Part shown: one piece after another, positions 16,826 to 26,345 of the stretch | Position numbering within the stretch: the first letter of the stretch is position 1 | Layout: each line of letters begins with the position of its first letter | Source of the DNA: an uncultured Alistipes sp. | GTDB lineage: Bacteria; Bacteroidota; Bacteroidia; Bacteroidales; Rikenellaceae | Direction of reading: 5' to 3' | NCBI GenBank assembly: GCA_947591475.1 | Contig: CANQDE010000002.1 | Coordinates: forward strand, 124,001 to 188,000 | DNA length: 64,000 bases | Notes under the pieces: generated by a model | Told to the model about the DNA's origin: nothing | The model's input: only the letters and a program-made list of their open reading frames with translations | Database searches by the model: none | Position numbers and translations under genes: made by a program

Positions 16826-16892
16826 AATGAAATAAGTTTTGTTTTGTCGTTCCGGCACCTCCACAACGGTTATTCGCATTTTGTGTGGTTTA

Positions 16893-17106
16893 TAAAAATA
16901 CGGAAAGCGTGGTGCCGCAAACTCATTTCAGTTAAGCAGGTTCTGGAATACCTTGAAGATAAAATAAGCAACAACCCCACGCCCATACATCCGACAGAGT
17001 TGTCGGATATACGCGACGCGGCAAGATGTACGCCAATTCTCTCTTCAATGAATTTTCCAGATTCGCTTAACGAGAACAAGCTACACTTTCCGTGTAATCG
17101 ATATGT
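16893..17106 (-). ncRNA. Structured RNA, copy 1 (6S-like rod or cis leader)
   Basis: A ~214-nt transcript is predicted from a perfect promoter to a U-rich end (16893-16900). Ends pair: ACGGAAAG (17093-17086) with CTTTCCGT (16907-16900). Further stems stack along a rod: GTTAAGC/GCTTAAC (17065-17071 with 16931-16937), TCTGGAA/TTCCAGA (17055-17061 with 16942-16948), TTGAAGA/TCTTCAA (17042-17048 with 16953-16959), plus an ATCCGACA hairpin (16989-17008). A paralogue at 42082-42282 keeps the stems with different bases. Terminal pairing, size and the central bulge recall 6S RNA, but the position ~70 bases before a promoterless lipocalin-like gene also allows a leader/attenuator. Confidence 0.7.
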
Positions 17107-17111
17107 CAGTA

Positions 17112-17141
17112 CAAAAGTAGCCTTTTTTGCGGAAAATGCAA
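17112..17141 (-). promoter_or_regulatory. Promoter of structured RNA copy 1
   Basis: Minus-strand TTG (17141-17139), an exact 19-base spacer and TACTTTTG (17119-17112). The spacer and flanks are almost identical to those of copy 2. Confidence 0.85.
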
Positions 17142-17169
17142 AAAAGGGGTCGACCGCTTTTGGAAGCAG

Positions 17170-17366
17170 CGGGGCGAAGACTGCGGAGAGAACGCCGATA
17201 GGCGGGCCTCCGCGGGCGGAGGCTTCGGCCCGCGCGGCTCACAGAGCCGCATCATTTTTAGGCAAAATGGTTGGGAGCGAAGAAAACCTTGCTAAGCACA
17301 GTAACGCTCTACTGCATAAGGAACCCCGTTCAAACGGGGCTTCTAAAAGCGGCGCGTTAATAAAAA
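17170..17366 (+). repeat. Dispersed intergenic repeat, family B, copy 2 (overlaps rdgB 3' end)
   Basis: It has CCTCCGCGGGCGGAGG and GCGGCTC/GAGCCGC hairpins, 'CATCATTTTTAGGCAAAA', 'GGTTGGGAGCGAAGAAAACC', 'GCATAAGGAAC', the terminal hairpin CCCCGTT-CA-AACGGGG (17324-17339), and a GCGGCGCG-TTAATAAAAA end. The last part is read through by rdgB and encodes its C-terminal FLLTRRF. Confidence 0.75.
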
Positions 17367-17942
17367 GGAGGCGAGTTTGCGGATCGCGCGGCCACGGTGC
17401 GATACGGCATTTTTTTCGTCGGCCGTCATCTCCGCAAAGGTTTTGGACGATCCGTCGGGGATGAAGAGCGGGTCGTATCCGAACCCTTCGTGGCCGATTG
17501 CATGGTCGATGATGCGGCCTTCGACTACGCCTTCGAACCGATACTCTTTTCCGCCGAGCAGCAGCGCGACGACCGTGCGGAAACGAGCCCGACGGTCGGC
17601 TACTCCCGCGAGGTTCCTTAGCAGCAATTCGTTGTTTGCTGAAAAATCGTGGCCATCGGTGGCATAGCGGGCCGAATGTACGCCGGGCGCTCCGCCCAGA
17701 GCCGCGACCTCCAGCCCCGTGTCGTCGGCAAAACAATCCATCCCCATGCGGTCGTACAGATAGTGCGCCTTTTGCGAAGCGTTGCCTTCAAGCGTGTCGC
17801 AGGTCTCGGGAATCTCTTCCGTAACGCCGCATGCACGCGGGGTCGTCAGCTCGAATCCGGACCCCAGAACGGCCTGCACTTCGGCGAGTTTATGGGCGTT
17901 GTTCGTTGCGAACAGCAATCTTTTTATTAAGGGGGTTGTCAT
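17343..17942 (-). CDS. rdgB: Non-canonical purine NTP pyrophosphatase (RdgB/HAM1)
   Basis: The enzyme hydrolyses dITP, ITP and XTP to monophosphates to keep them out of DNA and RNA. The 199-aa protein shows 'LLFATNNAHKLAEV' (SxNxxK-like loop), 'CFADDTGLEVAALGGAPGVHSARY' and 'GHEGFGYDPLFIPDG..KTFAEM..DEKNAVSHRGRA'. I start at MTTPLIKRLL, although the frame is open far upstream in antisense to the neighbouring gene. Its last residues FLLTRRF are encoded by a dispersed repeat, so the native C-terminus was probably replaced. It follows the HAD gene by 44 bp. Confidence 0.95.
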   Translation of the reverse strand: MTTPLIKRLLFATNNAHKLAEVQAVLGSGFELTTPRACGVTEEIPETCDTLEGNASQKAHYLYDRMGMDCFADDTGLEVAALGGAPGVHSARYATDGHDFSANNELLLRNLAGVADRRARFRTVVALLLGGKEYRFEGVVEGRIIDHAIGHEGFGYDPLFIPDGSSKTFAEMTADEKNAVSHRGRAIRKLASFLLTRRF

Positions 17943-17986
17943 GCTTTTGTCGGTTTTTTTGAGAAGAAACGAAGTTCCGCTCGGGC

Positions 17987-18835
17987 CTATTTGATTACTT
18001 TCATCTTTTCTAACCGGTCGTCTACATCCATCTTGTCGATGATGGTCTTCACGAGCCGATCCATTTCCGAGCCGGCGGTGTAATCGGCCGGACAGACATG
18101 GTTCACGCGGTTGTCGTGGATCAGCGAGGCGAGTTCTTTCTGTCCGTTTTTCTGGTCGGGGTTGTAGACCGCGATGGAGTGGCCGCCGTAGTTCTTGACC
18201 AACCGCATGCACGGAATATCGGTCGTCCCGTCGCCCACGTAAATCATGTGGCGGAACGGCACGGGGCGTTCGTCCTCGGGGATGTAGCGGTTCACCAATT
18301 TGGCGTCGAAGACCGATTCGACCCCTTTGTTGATTTTGAAGATGAATTGCGTTTTGTTGGTGTAGTTGACCGCCACGGCGGGCCAGTAGGCGATGCCGTC
18401 GATGTCGTAGAGGAACGAGCAGGCGTAGATTTTGCGGAATTCGTGGGCGATGCAGGTGCCTTCGATGATCTCTTTCAGCCCCGACGAGTTGATGTAGTGC
18501 AGAATCCGGATGTTGCGTGCGGCGGCGTAAGCGTTGATGCGAGAAAACCATTCGCGGACGCCGGCGAAGAGCGTTACGCGACGTCCCGAATCTTGAAACG
18601 CTTCGCGGCGCAGCGAGAGTCCTTTCGATCGAGCGGCTTGAATCATGCGGGCCATGTAGGTCAGCACCATGTCGGCATCCTGTTGTTCGGCGAGCGAGTT
18701 GGCCTCGCTCCAGAATTCTTTGTTGCTCTTGCCCACGGCCGGGATGAAGTCGTATTCCTGCATGTTGCCGGGTGCCAGCGTCCCGTCGAAGTCGTAGATC
18801 AGAGCGATCGTGAATCGGCAATCGGTGTTGTCCAT
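17987..18835 (-). CDS. HAD family phosphatase
   Basis: The 282-aa protein carries HAD motif I IYDFDGTLAPG (nucleophile Asp near residue 15, acid/base Asp two residues on), a Ser motif II in 'LHYINSSGLKE', and motif IV 'IYVGDGTTDIPCM'. A helical cap lies between motifs I and II. This group hydrolyses small phosphorylated metabolites; the substrate is unknown. It is upstream of rdgB, another nucleotide/phosphate hydrolase, probably in one transcript. Confidence 0.9.
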   Translation of the reverse strand: MDNTDCRFTIALIYDFDGTLAPGNMQEYDFIPAVGKSNKEFWSEANSLAEQQDADMVLTYMARMIQAARSKGLSLRREAFQDSGRRVTLFAGVREWFSRINAYAAARNIRILHYINSSGLKEIIEGTCIAHEFRKIYACSFLYDIDGIAYWPAVAVNYTNKTQFIFKINKGVESVFDAKLVNRYIPEDERPVPFRHMIYVGDGTTDIPCMRLVKNYGGHSIAVYNPDQKNGQKELASLIHDNRVNHVCPADYTAGSEMDRLVKTIIDKMDVDDRLEKMKVIK

Positions 18836-18979
18836 AGTAGGAGAGGAAAATTTTTACGAAGATAAGAAATTTTTTACGAAGGTCGACAAAAACGGGGTCG
18901 TGGTGTGGATATTGCTGCGAATCGTCGTAACTTTGTATCGGTTCGGTCGGTAGCGCAGATCGTTGATTCGTTTCGGTTA

Positions 18980-19190
18980 CGAGACTGAAGTCCCCACCAA
19001 GGCGGGTTTGCGGAACAGGTTCCGCTTCTGCTGTGGCGGCTCGGCAATCCGTGCAAGCTCGATTGCGCTCGCCTTCGGTCGCAGTTGGGGGTGGGTCAAA
19101 TCTGTAAACGCGGCGAAGCCGCGAGCGGCACAACCGACAGCAATGTAAATATATTCGCCAACTTGATTCGGTATAAAATTGTATATAGTT
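18980..19190 (+). repeat. Dispersed intergenic repeat, family A, copy 2 (with ~60-bp insert)
   Basis: It has the same order as copy 1: 'GACTGAAGTCCCCACC', 'TTGGGGGTGGGTCAAATCTG', 'CGCGGCGAAGCCGCGAGCGG', 'ACTTGATTCGGTA'. Between the first GC block and 'GGGGGTGGGTCAAA' there is about 60 bases absent from copy 1. It fills the gap before the nitroreductase gene. Confidence 0.65.
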
Positions 19191-19204
19191 ATCTTAATAA
19201 AATT

Positions 19205-19735
19205 ATGGAATGGAAAGAATTGGTGGCTCGGCGCCGCAGCATTCGTAAATTCAACGATCGGCACGTCCCGCAGGCATCCGTCGAGCGGTTGCTCAACGTC
19301 GCTTTGGCGGCTCCGTCGTCGCACAACAGCCGTTCGACCCGTTTACTGGTGGTCGACGACCCTGCGGTCGTGGCGCGTATGGCCAAGATGCGCGACAGCG
19401 GTTCCGAATTTATGGCGCACGCACCGTTGGCCATCGTCGTCTTAGGCGACAAGTCGAAGACGGATTTGTGGGAGGTCAATGCCGCCATCGCCGCGACGAT
19501 GATTCAGTTGACGGCCGTCGACGAAGGTCTGGCTTCGTGTTGGGTGCAGATTGCCGGACGGCCGCGTGTCAAGGCCCAGCCCGACGGCGAACGCGCTGTA
19601 GATTATCTGCGCACGTTCCTGCCCATTCCCGATGGGTGCGAACCCTTGTGCGCCATTGCGTTGGGTTATTCGGATTACCAGCCTGCGCCGCTACCCGGCT
19701 CCGACGACCGGGCCCGCATCATCTGGATGAAGTAG
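19205..19735 (+). CDS. Nitroreductase family protein
   Basis: The 176-aa FMN-dependent oxidoreductase fold is shown by 'RRRSIRKFNDRHVPQASVERLLNVALAAPSSHNSR' (FMN phosphate-binding Arg and Ser), 'ATMIQLTAVDEGLASCWVQ' and 'PLCAIALGY'. These enzymes reduce nitro groups, quinones or flavins with NAD(P)H. I chose MEWKELVARR as start because upstream codons lie in the family A repeat. It is a single-gene unit convergent with polA. Confidence 0.9.
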   Translation: MEWKELVARRRSIRKFNDRHVPQASVERLLNVALAAPSSHNSRSTRLLVVDDPAVVARMAKMRDSGSEFMAHAPLAIVVLGDKSKTDLWEVNAAIAATMIQLTAVDEGLASCWVQIAGRPRVKAQPDGERAVDYLRTFLPIPDGCEPLCAIALGYSDYQPAPLPGSDDRARIIWMK

Positions 19736-19769
19736 CGGTTAATCCATTAAACGACAGATCGCGTCCCTG

Positions 19770-22679
19770 TTAATGGGCTTCGAGCCAGTTGTTGCCGATG
19801 CCGTAATCCACCAAGAGTCGAACGCGCAGCTTCGCAGCATGTTCCATCGCTTCGGTTACGATGCGGACGACCTGTTCCTGCTCGCTGCGGAGCATGTCGA
19901 CGACCAATTCATCGTGCACTTGGAGGATGACCCGCGAATGGATGCCCGCTTCTGCGAAACGCCGGTGCACGGCAATCATTGCAATTTTCATGATGTCGGC
20001 CGCCGAGCCTTGTATCGGGGCGTTCACGGCATTGCGTTCGGCCAGTCCGCGCGCTACGGCATTCTGCGACTTGATGTCGTTCAGATAACGGCGTCGGCCG
20101 AAAATCGTCGCCACATATCCGTCCGTGCGGGCCTGTTCGGCCACCCGCTCCATGTAGTCGCGCACCTTCGGATACGAGATGAAATAGCCGTCGATGATCT
20201 CGCGGGCCTCTTTGCGCGGAATATCCAGCCGTTGGCTCAAGCCGAAGGGCGAAATGCCGTAGATGATGCCGAAATTGGCCGTTTTCGCACGGCGGCGTTC
20301 TTCGTGCGTTACCTCGTCGAGCTGTTTCCCGAAAAGCCGCGCGGCTGTCGCGGCATGGATGTCCTCGCCGTGTTCGAAGGCGGCGATAAGCGATTCATCC
20401 TCCGACAGATGAGCCATCAGCCGCAATTCCACTTGGCTGTAATCGGCCGAAAGCAACAGATGGTCGTCGTCCGACGGGATGAAGGCCTCGCGGATGCGGC
20501 GGCCTAATTCGTCGCGCACGGGGATGTTTTGCAGATTGGGATTGGTCGACGACAGCCGTCCGGTCGCCGTAACCGCCTGATTGAACGAGGTGTGGATGCG
20601 CCCCGTCGTGCGGTTGACCAACTGCGGCAACGCCTCGACGTAGGTCGATAACAGCTTTTTCACGCCGCGATACTCCAAAATCTTATCGACGATGCGATAC
20701 TTGCGGGCGAAACTTTGGAGGTACTCTTCGTCCGTGCAGAATTGTTTCGTGCGGGTCATCTTGGGCTTCTCGGCGATGCGCATCTTGCTGAACAGCACCT
20801 CGCCTAATTGCCGCGTGGAGTTGATGTTGAGGGTCGGTTCACCTGCCTCCTCGCGCACTTCGGCCTCCAATTCGGCCAACTTGCGATTGAGTTCTACGGC
20901 GTATTCGTTCAGCGCGGCCGTGTCGATTCGGACGCCCGCCATCTCGATGTCGGCCAGTACCTCGATCATCGGCTCTTCGATTTCGCAATAGAGTTTTTGC
21001 AATCCGATTTCTTCCACCTGCGGCCACAGCACCTGTTTCAGTTGCAGCGTGATGTCGGCATCCTCGGCGGCGTACTCCGTAACCCGCTCGACGTTGACCA
21101 TGTCCATCGTCAGCTGGCGGGGGCCCTTGCCGATGAGCGTTTCGATTTCGATGGGCCGATAGTCGAGGTAGCGTTCGGCCAGCGCGTTCATGTTGTGGCG
21201 CGATTCGGGGTCGAGCAGATAGTGGAGAATCATCGTGTCGTACTTCAGCCCGCGCACGGCAACGCCGATGCGGCGCAATACCATCAAATCGAACTTCACG
21301 TTTTGGCCGATTTTGGCGATCACCTCGTTTTCGAACAGCGGGCGGATCAGGTCGGCATACGTAGCCGTATTCGCTTCATTAAAAGGGATGTACCACGCCC
21401 GATGCGGTTCGACGGCGAGCGAAAGCCCGACGATGCGGTCGTTGAAAACATCCAATCCCGTAGTCTCCGTATCGAAACAGAACTCCGGATAGGTCGCGAC
21501 TTCGGCCAAGACCTTGCGCAACCGGTCGGCATTATCGACCAGCGTATAGGTGTGCGGTGTGGTGAGGGCCGTGGCCGGCTCGTGGATTTCGGCCGAATCG
21601 TCCGGCTCGGCAGCCGATGCCGCAGGAGCGGGGGCGGCGACCGGTTGTTGCTGGGCTTGTTGGGTCGGCTGGGGTGCCGCGAATGCTTCGAACAGGTTGC
21701 CCTGCCCCGCAAGGGCCGCGCGCTTCGAAGCGGCGGATTTCGCACGGGCCATCTCGGCGAGCTGGGTCTGCGCCTCTTGGTGCGGAACGTCGGAATCGGG
21801 CTCGAGTGGGGCCAGATTGGCGATGTCGTTCAAGAAGGCCTTGAAGTCCAATTCAGCGAACAGGGCCCGCAGGGCGTCGATATGCGGTTCGCAGAGGACG
21901 AGTTCTTCGGCGCGGAACTCGATCGGAACATCCAACCGGATGGTGGTCAACGTCTTGGCCAATCGCAGTTTGTTGCCCCAAGCGGCGATTTTTTCACCTT
22001 GCTTGCCGGCGATTTTGTCGGCATTGGCGAGGATGTTCTCCACCGTTCCCCACTCCTGTACCAACTTGCAGGCGGTTTTTTCGCCGATGCCCGGCACGCC
22101 CGGGATGTTGTCCGACGTATCGCCCCACAAGGCGAGGATGTCGCGCACCAGCACCGGATCGTCGATACCGTACTTCTCGCGAATGGCCGCGCGGTCGATG
22201 ATTTCGATGCGGCCGTCGTGTCCTTTCTGCTTATAGATTTTGCAGTGATCGCGCACCAACTGCCCGTAATCTTTGTCGGGCGTTACCATGAATACCTCGT
22301 AACCGGCTGCGGCGCCCTTTTGCGAGAGCGTGCCGATAACGTCGTCCGCTTCGTAACCCTCGACTTCGAGAATCGGGATGCACATTGCTTCCAACACCCG
22401 TTTGACGTAGGGAACCGAAATCAAAATATCTTCGGGCGTCTCGGTGCGGTTGGCCTTGTATTCGGGAAAGAGTTCGCGGCGAAAGCTGCCGCCTTTGGGG
22501 TCGAACGCCACGCCCAACAGATCGGGCCGTTCGCGTTTCAGCATATCGCGCAGGAACTTGACGAATCCGAAAACGACCGAGGTGTTCATGCCCGTGCGGT
22601 TGCGCATGGGCCGCCCCATGAAGGCGTAATAGTATTTGAAAATCAATGCATAAGCATCGACCAAAAAAAGCTTTTTCAT
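19770..22679 (-). CDS. polA: DNA polymerase I
   Basis: The 969-aa protein has all three activities: an N-terminal 5'-3' exonuclease (about 1-290, 'LLGVAFDPKGGSFRRE', 'DKDYGQLV'), an intact 3'-5' proofreading domain (FCFDTETTGLD retains the DxE pair), and a family A polymerase with motif A SADYSQVELRLMAHLS, motif B RRRAKTANFGIIYG and motif C QVHDELVVD. A Gln/Ala/Pro-rich linker of ~60 residues joins the 5' nuclease to the Klenow part. It fills gaps in repair and removes Okazaki primers. Confidence 0.98.
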   Translation of the reverse strand: MKKLFLVDAYALIFKYYYAFMGRPMRNRTGMNTSVVFGFVKFLRDMLKRERPDLLGVAFDPKGGSFRRELFPEYKANRTETPEDILISVPYVKRVLEAMCIPILEVEGYEADDVIGTLSQKGAAAGYEVFMVTPDKDYGQLVRDHCKIYKQKGHDGRIEIIDRAAIREKYGIDDPVLVRDILALWGDTSDNIPGVPGIGEKTACKLVQEWGTVENILANADKIAGKQGEKIAAWGNKLRLAKTLTTIRLDVPIEFRAEELVLCEPHIDALRALFAELDFKAFLNDIANLAPLEPDSDVPHQEAQTQLAEMARAKSAASKRAALAGQGNLFEAFAAPQPTQQAQQQPVAAPAPAASAAEPDDSAEIHEPATALTTPHTYTLVDNADRLRKVLAEVATYPEFCFDTETTGLDVFNDRIVGLSLAVEPHRAWYIPFNEANTATYADLIRPLFENEVIAKIGQNVKFDLMVLRRIGVAVRGLKYDTMILHYLLDPESRHNMNALAERYLDYRPIEIETLIGKGPRQLTMDMVNVERVTEYAAEDADITLQLKQVLWPQVEEIGLQKLYCEIEEPMIEVLADIEMAGVRIDTAALNEYAVELNRKLAELEAEVREEAGEPTLNINSTRQLGEVLFSKMRIAEKPKMTRTKQFCTDEEYLQSFARKYRIVDKILEYRGVKKLLSTYVEALPQLVNRTTGRIHTSFNQAVTATGRLSSTNPNLQNIPVRDELGRRIREAFIPSDDDHLLLSADYSQVELRLMAHLSEDESLIAAFEHGEDIHAATAARLFGKQLDEVTHEERRRAKTANFGIIYGISPFGLSQRLDIPRKEAREIIDGYFISYPKVRDYMERVAEQARTDGYVATIFGRRRYLNDIKSQNAVARGLAERNAVNAPIQGSAADIMKIAMIAVHRRFAEAGIHSRVILQVHDELVVDMLRSEQEQVVRIVTEAMEHAAKLRVRLLVDYGIGNNWLEAH

Positions 22680-22696
22680 GATTGAATAATTTTTTC

Positions 22697-23908
22697 CTAT
22701 TTTGTTATCCCTTGTCGGATTCCGGGTTTGTAATATATATTAATACGTTTAGCGATTTTTTTGAGTGAAACGGAATCAATTCGGAAACACTTGATTTTCG
22801 TGTAATAATCATTGATTTCGGCTATTTCTGCCGGACTGTTTGCCGGCGACCCTTCCCAAACCGAGCCATCGCGCCATGCCAATTCTTTTTCGAAATCGGA
22901 ATCCGCCGGATGGGGGATTCCCAATCCGAAAACCCACTCTTCGACAGGCTTATAAAAGATAAATCCATCATATACCTCTTTATATTTATATTTCCCATTG
23001 AGACATCGCGGATGCAAATCGAAATCATCTTCACCGAACGGAGTCCCGGCCAGATCGAATCCGATGCTTTTATTTCCGCAAGCTGCGAATGCGGCATCCC
23101 ATTTTCCATTTTGCGTCAATTCATCACTCCCTTTTTTTGTCCGGTTAAACATGATATTGGCGACCCGTTCGGGGAAACGTTCCATGATAATTTGTCCGGC
23201 ATAGCGATTATTTCGTTTGCCATGATCGATCGCATACGAATGCGGAGCATTGAAAACGATCAGCGCCTTTTTTCGGGTATCGGTGCCTTCGAATAATTTA
23301 TATAGTTCCGTTAACGTATTATTGGCCATAATCAGGTCCTTTTGCTCCCACATTTGCAAGAATGTACGAAATTGTTCGTGCGTCATTCCCGCTGTCTGAC
23401 GCCATGAAAAGGGCATGTCCAATAACGAAATATGAATTTTTCGGCACGTGGGGAGGTCTCTATTGATTCGATAAATCGAACACAGATATTGATAAAAATT
23501 GGTATTCTCCCATAAGGGTGTATAGTCGAGGTTCTTATAGGCATCCCATAATGCTGCGTCGAACTCCCCGAACGACGCATAGGAGGCATTGACGATCCGA
23601 TCGAGCTCTTCGGTCATGTTATATACTCCGATTTCGGTCATGACATGTCCGACGTTCTCGATAAATCGCGGATCGGATACAATTTGTTCGATCAAATCGT
23701 ATTGCGTGGTATCCCGGTGATCCCGTTCGCCGAGAATCACGATGTCATATCGTTCGAATAGATGCAGGACATAATCTGCCGCAGAAGTATGACAATTGTC
23801 GATAAAGTCTATATATATCTTTATCTTGGGTGAGACATGACTTTCTTGGCCTTGTGCAGGATAGATTAGAAATAAAAACAAGACGAGAATAAAATGCCTC
23901 ACGGTCAT
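22697..23908 (-). CDS. Secreted protein, possibly EreA/ChaN-like superfamily
   Basis: The 403-aa protein starts with a signal peptide (MTVRHFILVLFLFLIYPAQG). 'YDIVILGERDHRDTTQYDLIEQIV' and 'VGHVMTEIG' resemble the 'GE.HG...' core of erythromycin-esterase-like and ChaN-like periplasmic proteins, and 'NAPHSYAIDHGKRN' supplies a later His. No activity can be assigned. Its GC content is visibly lower than the flanking genes, suggesting transfer. It lies 17 bp upstream of polA on the same strand. Confidence 0.6.
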   Translation of the reverse strand: MTVRHFILVLFLFLIYPAQGQESHVSPKIKIYIDFIDNCHTSAADYVLHLFERYDIVILGERDHRDTTQYDLIEQIVSDPRFIENVGHVMTEIGVYNMTEELDRIVNASYASFGEFDAALWDAYKNLDYTPLWENTNFYQYLCSIYRINRDLPTCRKIHISLLDMPFSWRQTAGMTHEQFRTFLQMWEQKDLIMANNTLTELYKLFEGTDTRKKALIVFNAPHSYAIDHGKRNNRYAGQIIMERFPERVANIMFNRTKKGSDELTQNGKWDAAFAACGNKSIGFDLAGTPFGEDDFDLHPRCLNGKYKYKEVYDGFIFYKPVEEWVFGLGIPHPADSDFEKELAWRDGSVWEGSPANSPAEIAEINDYYTKIKCFRIDSVSLKKIAKRINIYYKPGIRQGITK

Positions 23909-23929
23909 AGTGCTGTTATTTTATGGTAA

Positions 23930-24175
23930 CTATATACCATTTTACATCGAATCGGGTTGGCGAACGTTTTCGATAAGCCGAGGGCAGAGCCGAACTTGTT
24001 CGAGCTATGCCGAGGCGAGAAAAAGGTGCATGAATATGAATGTATTCACATTACCGCCGGTCGTGCCGCTCGCGGCGAAGCCGCGTTTGCAGACTTGACC
24101 CACCCCTAAACCCCCGCCTTGGCGGGGGCTTTTGTCGGAACCCGCAAGGTCTTACGGCTTTATATTGCCGTCGGT
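23930..24175 (-). repeat. Dispersed intergenic repeat, family A, copy 3 (inverted)
   Basis: In reverse orientation: 'CGAATCGGGTTGGCGAACG', 'CGCTCGCGGCGAAGCCGCG', 'TTGACCCACCCCTAAACCCC', and the CCCCCGCC/GGCGGGGG hairpin then 'GTCGGAAC'. An internal insert of about 100 bases separates the outer tail from the hairpin part. Confidence 0.65.
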
Positions 24176-24235
24176 GTAAATTTGTATATAATCGCCTTTA
24201 TTGATAGGGCCTGCCGCAGCGGGAAGCCCGTTCAA

Positions 24236-24312
24236 AAGGCGCGGTAGCGAAGAAAGCCTTGTTAAGCATCCCAACGATCTATCGCATCACGAACCGTTTT
24301 CAAAAACGGTTG
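24236..24312 (+). repeat. Dispersed intergenic repeat, family B, copy 3 (overlaps queD 3' end)
   Basis: 'GGTAGCGAAGAAAGCCTTG', 'AAGCATCCCAACGATCTA', 'GCATCACGAACCG' and the terminal hairpin AACCGTTTT-CA-AAAACGGTT (24292-24311). The GC-rich first half is missing. The hairpin straddles the queD stop codon. Confidence 0.7.
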
Positions 24313-24755
24313 TCCTCCGCGACCCATTCGGCGAAGGAGGTGGCGGTTTCGTGCAGCCGGAGCGCGTGCAACTCGACCCCTTGCGGCAGTCGCGCGCGGA
24401 TGCGGACGGCGAAATCCGCAAGCATGTTTTCGCAAGTCGGCCGATAGTCGACCTCGACGATGTTGCGGAACTGTTGCGCGAGCATCTTCCGCAGCGCTTC
24501 GGTCTCGGCCGAACGCTGGAGAATCAACGCATGATCGTGTCGCGCGATGATTTCGTCGTTGACGATGCGTTTCAATACGCCGAAGTCCATCACCATCCCC
24601 TCTTTCGGGTCGCCGGCGGTCGCGAGCGGAGTGCCCTTCACCGTTACGAAGAGCCGGTAGGAGTGTCCGTGCAGCTCGCGGCAGGGGCCGTCGTATCCGT
24701 CGAGCGCATGGGCTGCCTCGAACGAGAACTCTTTGGTCAGTCGGATGATTGCCAT
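24300..24755 (-). CDS. queD: 6-carboxytetrahydropterin synthase (QueD)
   Basis: The enzyme converts dihydroneopterin triphosphate to 6-carboxytetrahydropterin for queuosine synthesis. The 151-aa protein has 'EFSFEAAHALDGYDGPCRELHGHSY' with zinc His residues and catalytic Cys, 'DFGVLKRIVNDEIIARHDHALIL', and the C-terminal 'LRLHETATSFAEW' Glu motif. It starts 13 bp after nadA. Its last codons and stop lie in a repeat hairpin. Confidence 0.94.
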   Translation of the reverse strand: MAIIRLTKEFSFEAAHALDGYDGPCRELHGHSYRLFVTVKGTPLATAGDPKEGMVMDFGVLKRIVNDEIIARHDHALILQRSAETEALRKMLAQQFRNIVEVDYRPTCENMLADFAVRIRARLPQGVELHALRLHETATSFAEWVAEDNRF

Positions 24756-24768
24756 GTCGTGCAGCGCG

Positions 24769-25713
<945 letters not shown>

Positions 25714-25768
25714 AGTCGACTGGTTCGGTGTATACCCTCGTCGGTTCGTTCGCCGTTCGGGCGCAGCG

Positions 25769-26326
25769 TCAGACGGTCATGATGTCCTTTTCTTTCTTGG
25801 CGACGGCTTCGTCCAGCAGTTTGGAAAATTTGTCTAACAGCTTTTGGACTTTGTTTTCGCCCTCTTTCGATTCGTCTTCGGGCATGCCCTCCTTCTGCGC
25901 CTTTTTGAATGCTTCGACCGCATCGCGGCGGGCGTTCCGCAGGCTGATGCGGGCCGTTTCGGCTTCGGTGCGCACCTGTTTGACCAATCCCTTGCGGCGC
26001 TCCTCGGTCAGCGGCGGAATGGTCAGCCGGATGTTTTCGCCGTTGTTCGAGGGGGTGAGGCCGATGTTCGAATCGAGGATGGCCTTTTCGATGACGCGCA
26101 GCATCTTCGTGTCCCACGGTTGGATCAGAATCGTGCGGGCGTCGGGTACCGTTACGCTCGCGGCGCCCGACACGGGTACCTGCGAACCGAAATAGTCGAC
26201 CATCACGCCGTTGAGCACGTTGGGCGATGCCTTGCCGGCGCGTACGTTCAGGAGTTCCTCTTCGAGGTGGTCGATGGCCTTCTGCATGCGAGCGGAAGCA
26301 TCGTTGAGAATCGTCGTGGTGTCCAT
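25769..26326 (-). CDS. frr: Ribosome recycling factor
   Basis: The 185-aa tRNA-mimic protein splits post-termination ribosomes with EF-G. Recognised by 'RMQKAIDHLEEELLNVRAGKASPNVLNGV', 'VPDARTILIQPWDTKMLRVIEKAI', 'NIGLTPSNNGENIRLTIPPLTEERRKGLVKQ' and a long C-terminal helix. It follows pyrH by 19 bp, a common pair in bacteria. Confidence 0.97.
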   Translation of the reverse strand: MDTTTILNDASARMQKAIDHLEEELLNVRAGKASPNVLNGVMVDYFGSQVPVSGAASVTVPDARTILIQPWDTKMLRVIEKAILDSNIGLTPSNNGENIRLTIPPLTEERRKGLVKQVRTEAETARISLRNARRDAVEAFKKAQKEGMPEDESKEGENKVQKLLDKFSKLLDEAVAKKEKDIMTV

Positions 26327-26345
26327 AGTGCGGTATGATTTGAGA

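Noticed and set aside
16893..17106. Structured RNA as SRP RNA, tmRNA or RNase P
   Set aside because: It lacks the SRP GGAA tetraloop core, a tRNA-like domain with tag frame, and the RNase P conserved cores; two copies also argue against these.
17943..19133. A long minus-strand reading frame extending rdgB to ~596 codons
   Set aside because: The upstream part lies out of frame over the HAD phosphatase gene on the same strand and has no family features; rdgB motifs begin at MTTPLIKRLL.
20808..22685. A 625-codon plus-strand frame antisense to polA
   Set aside because: It mirrors the GC-rich coding strand of polA, has no recognisable domain, and polA motifs are complete on the other strand.
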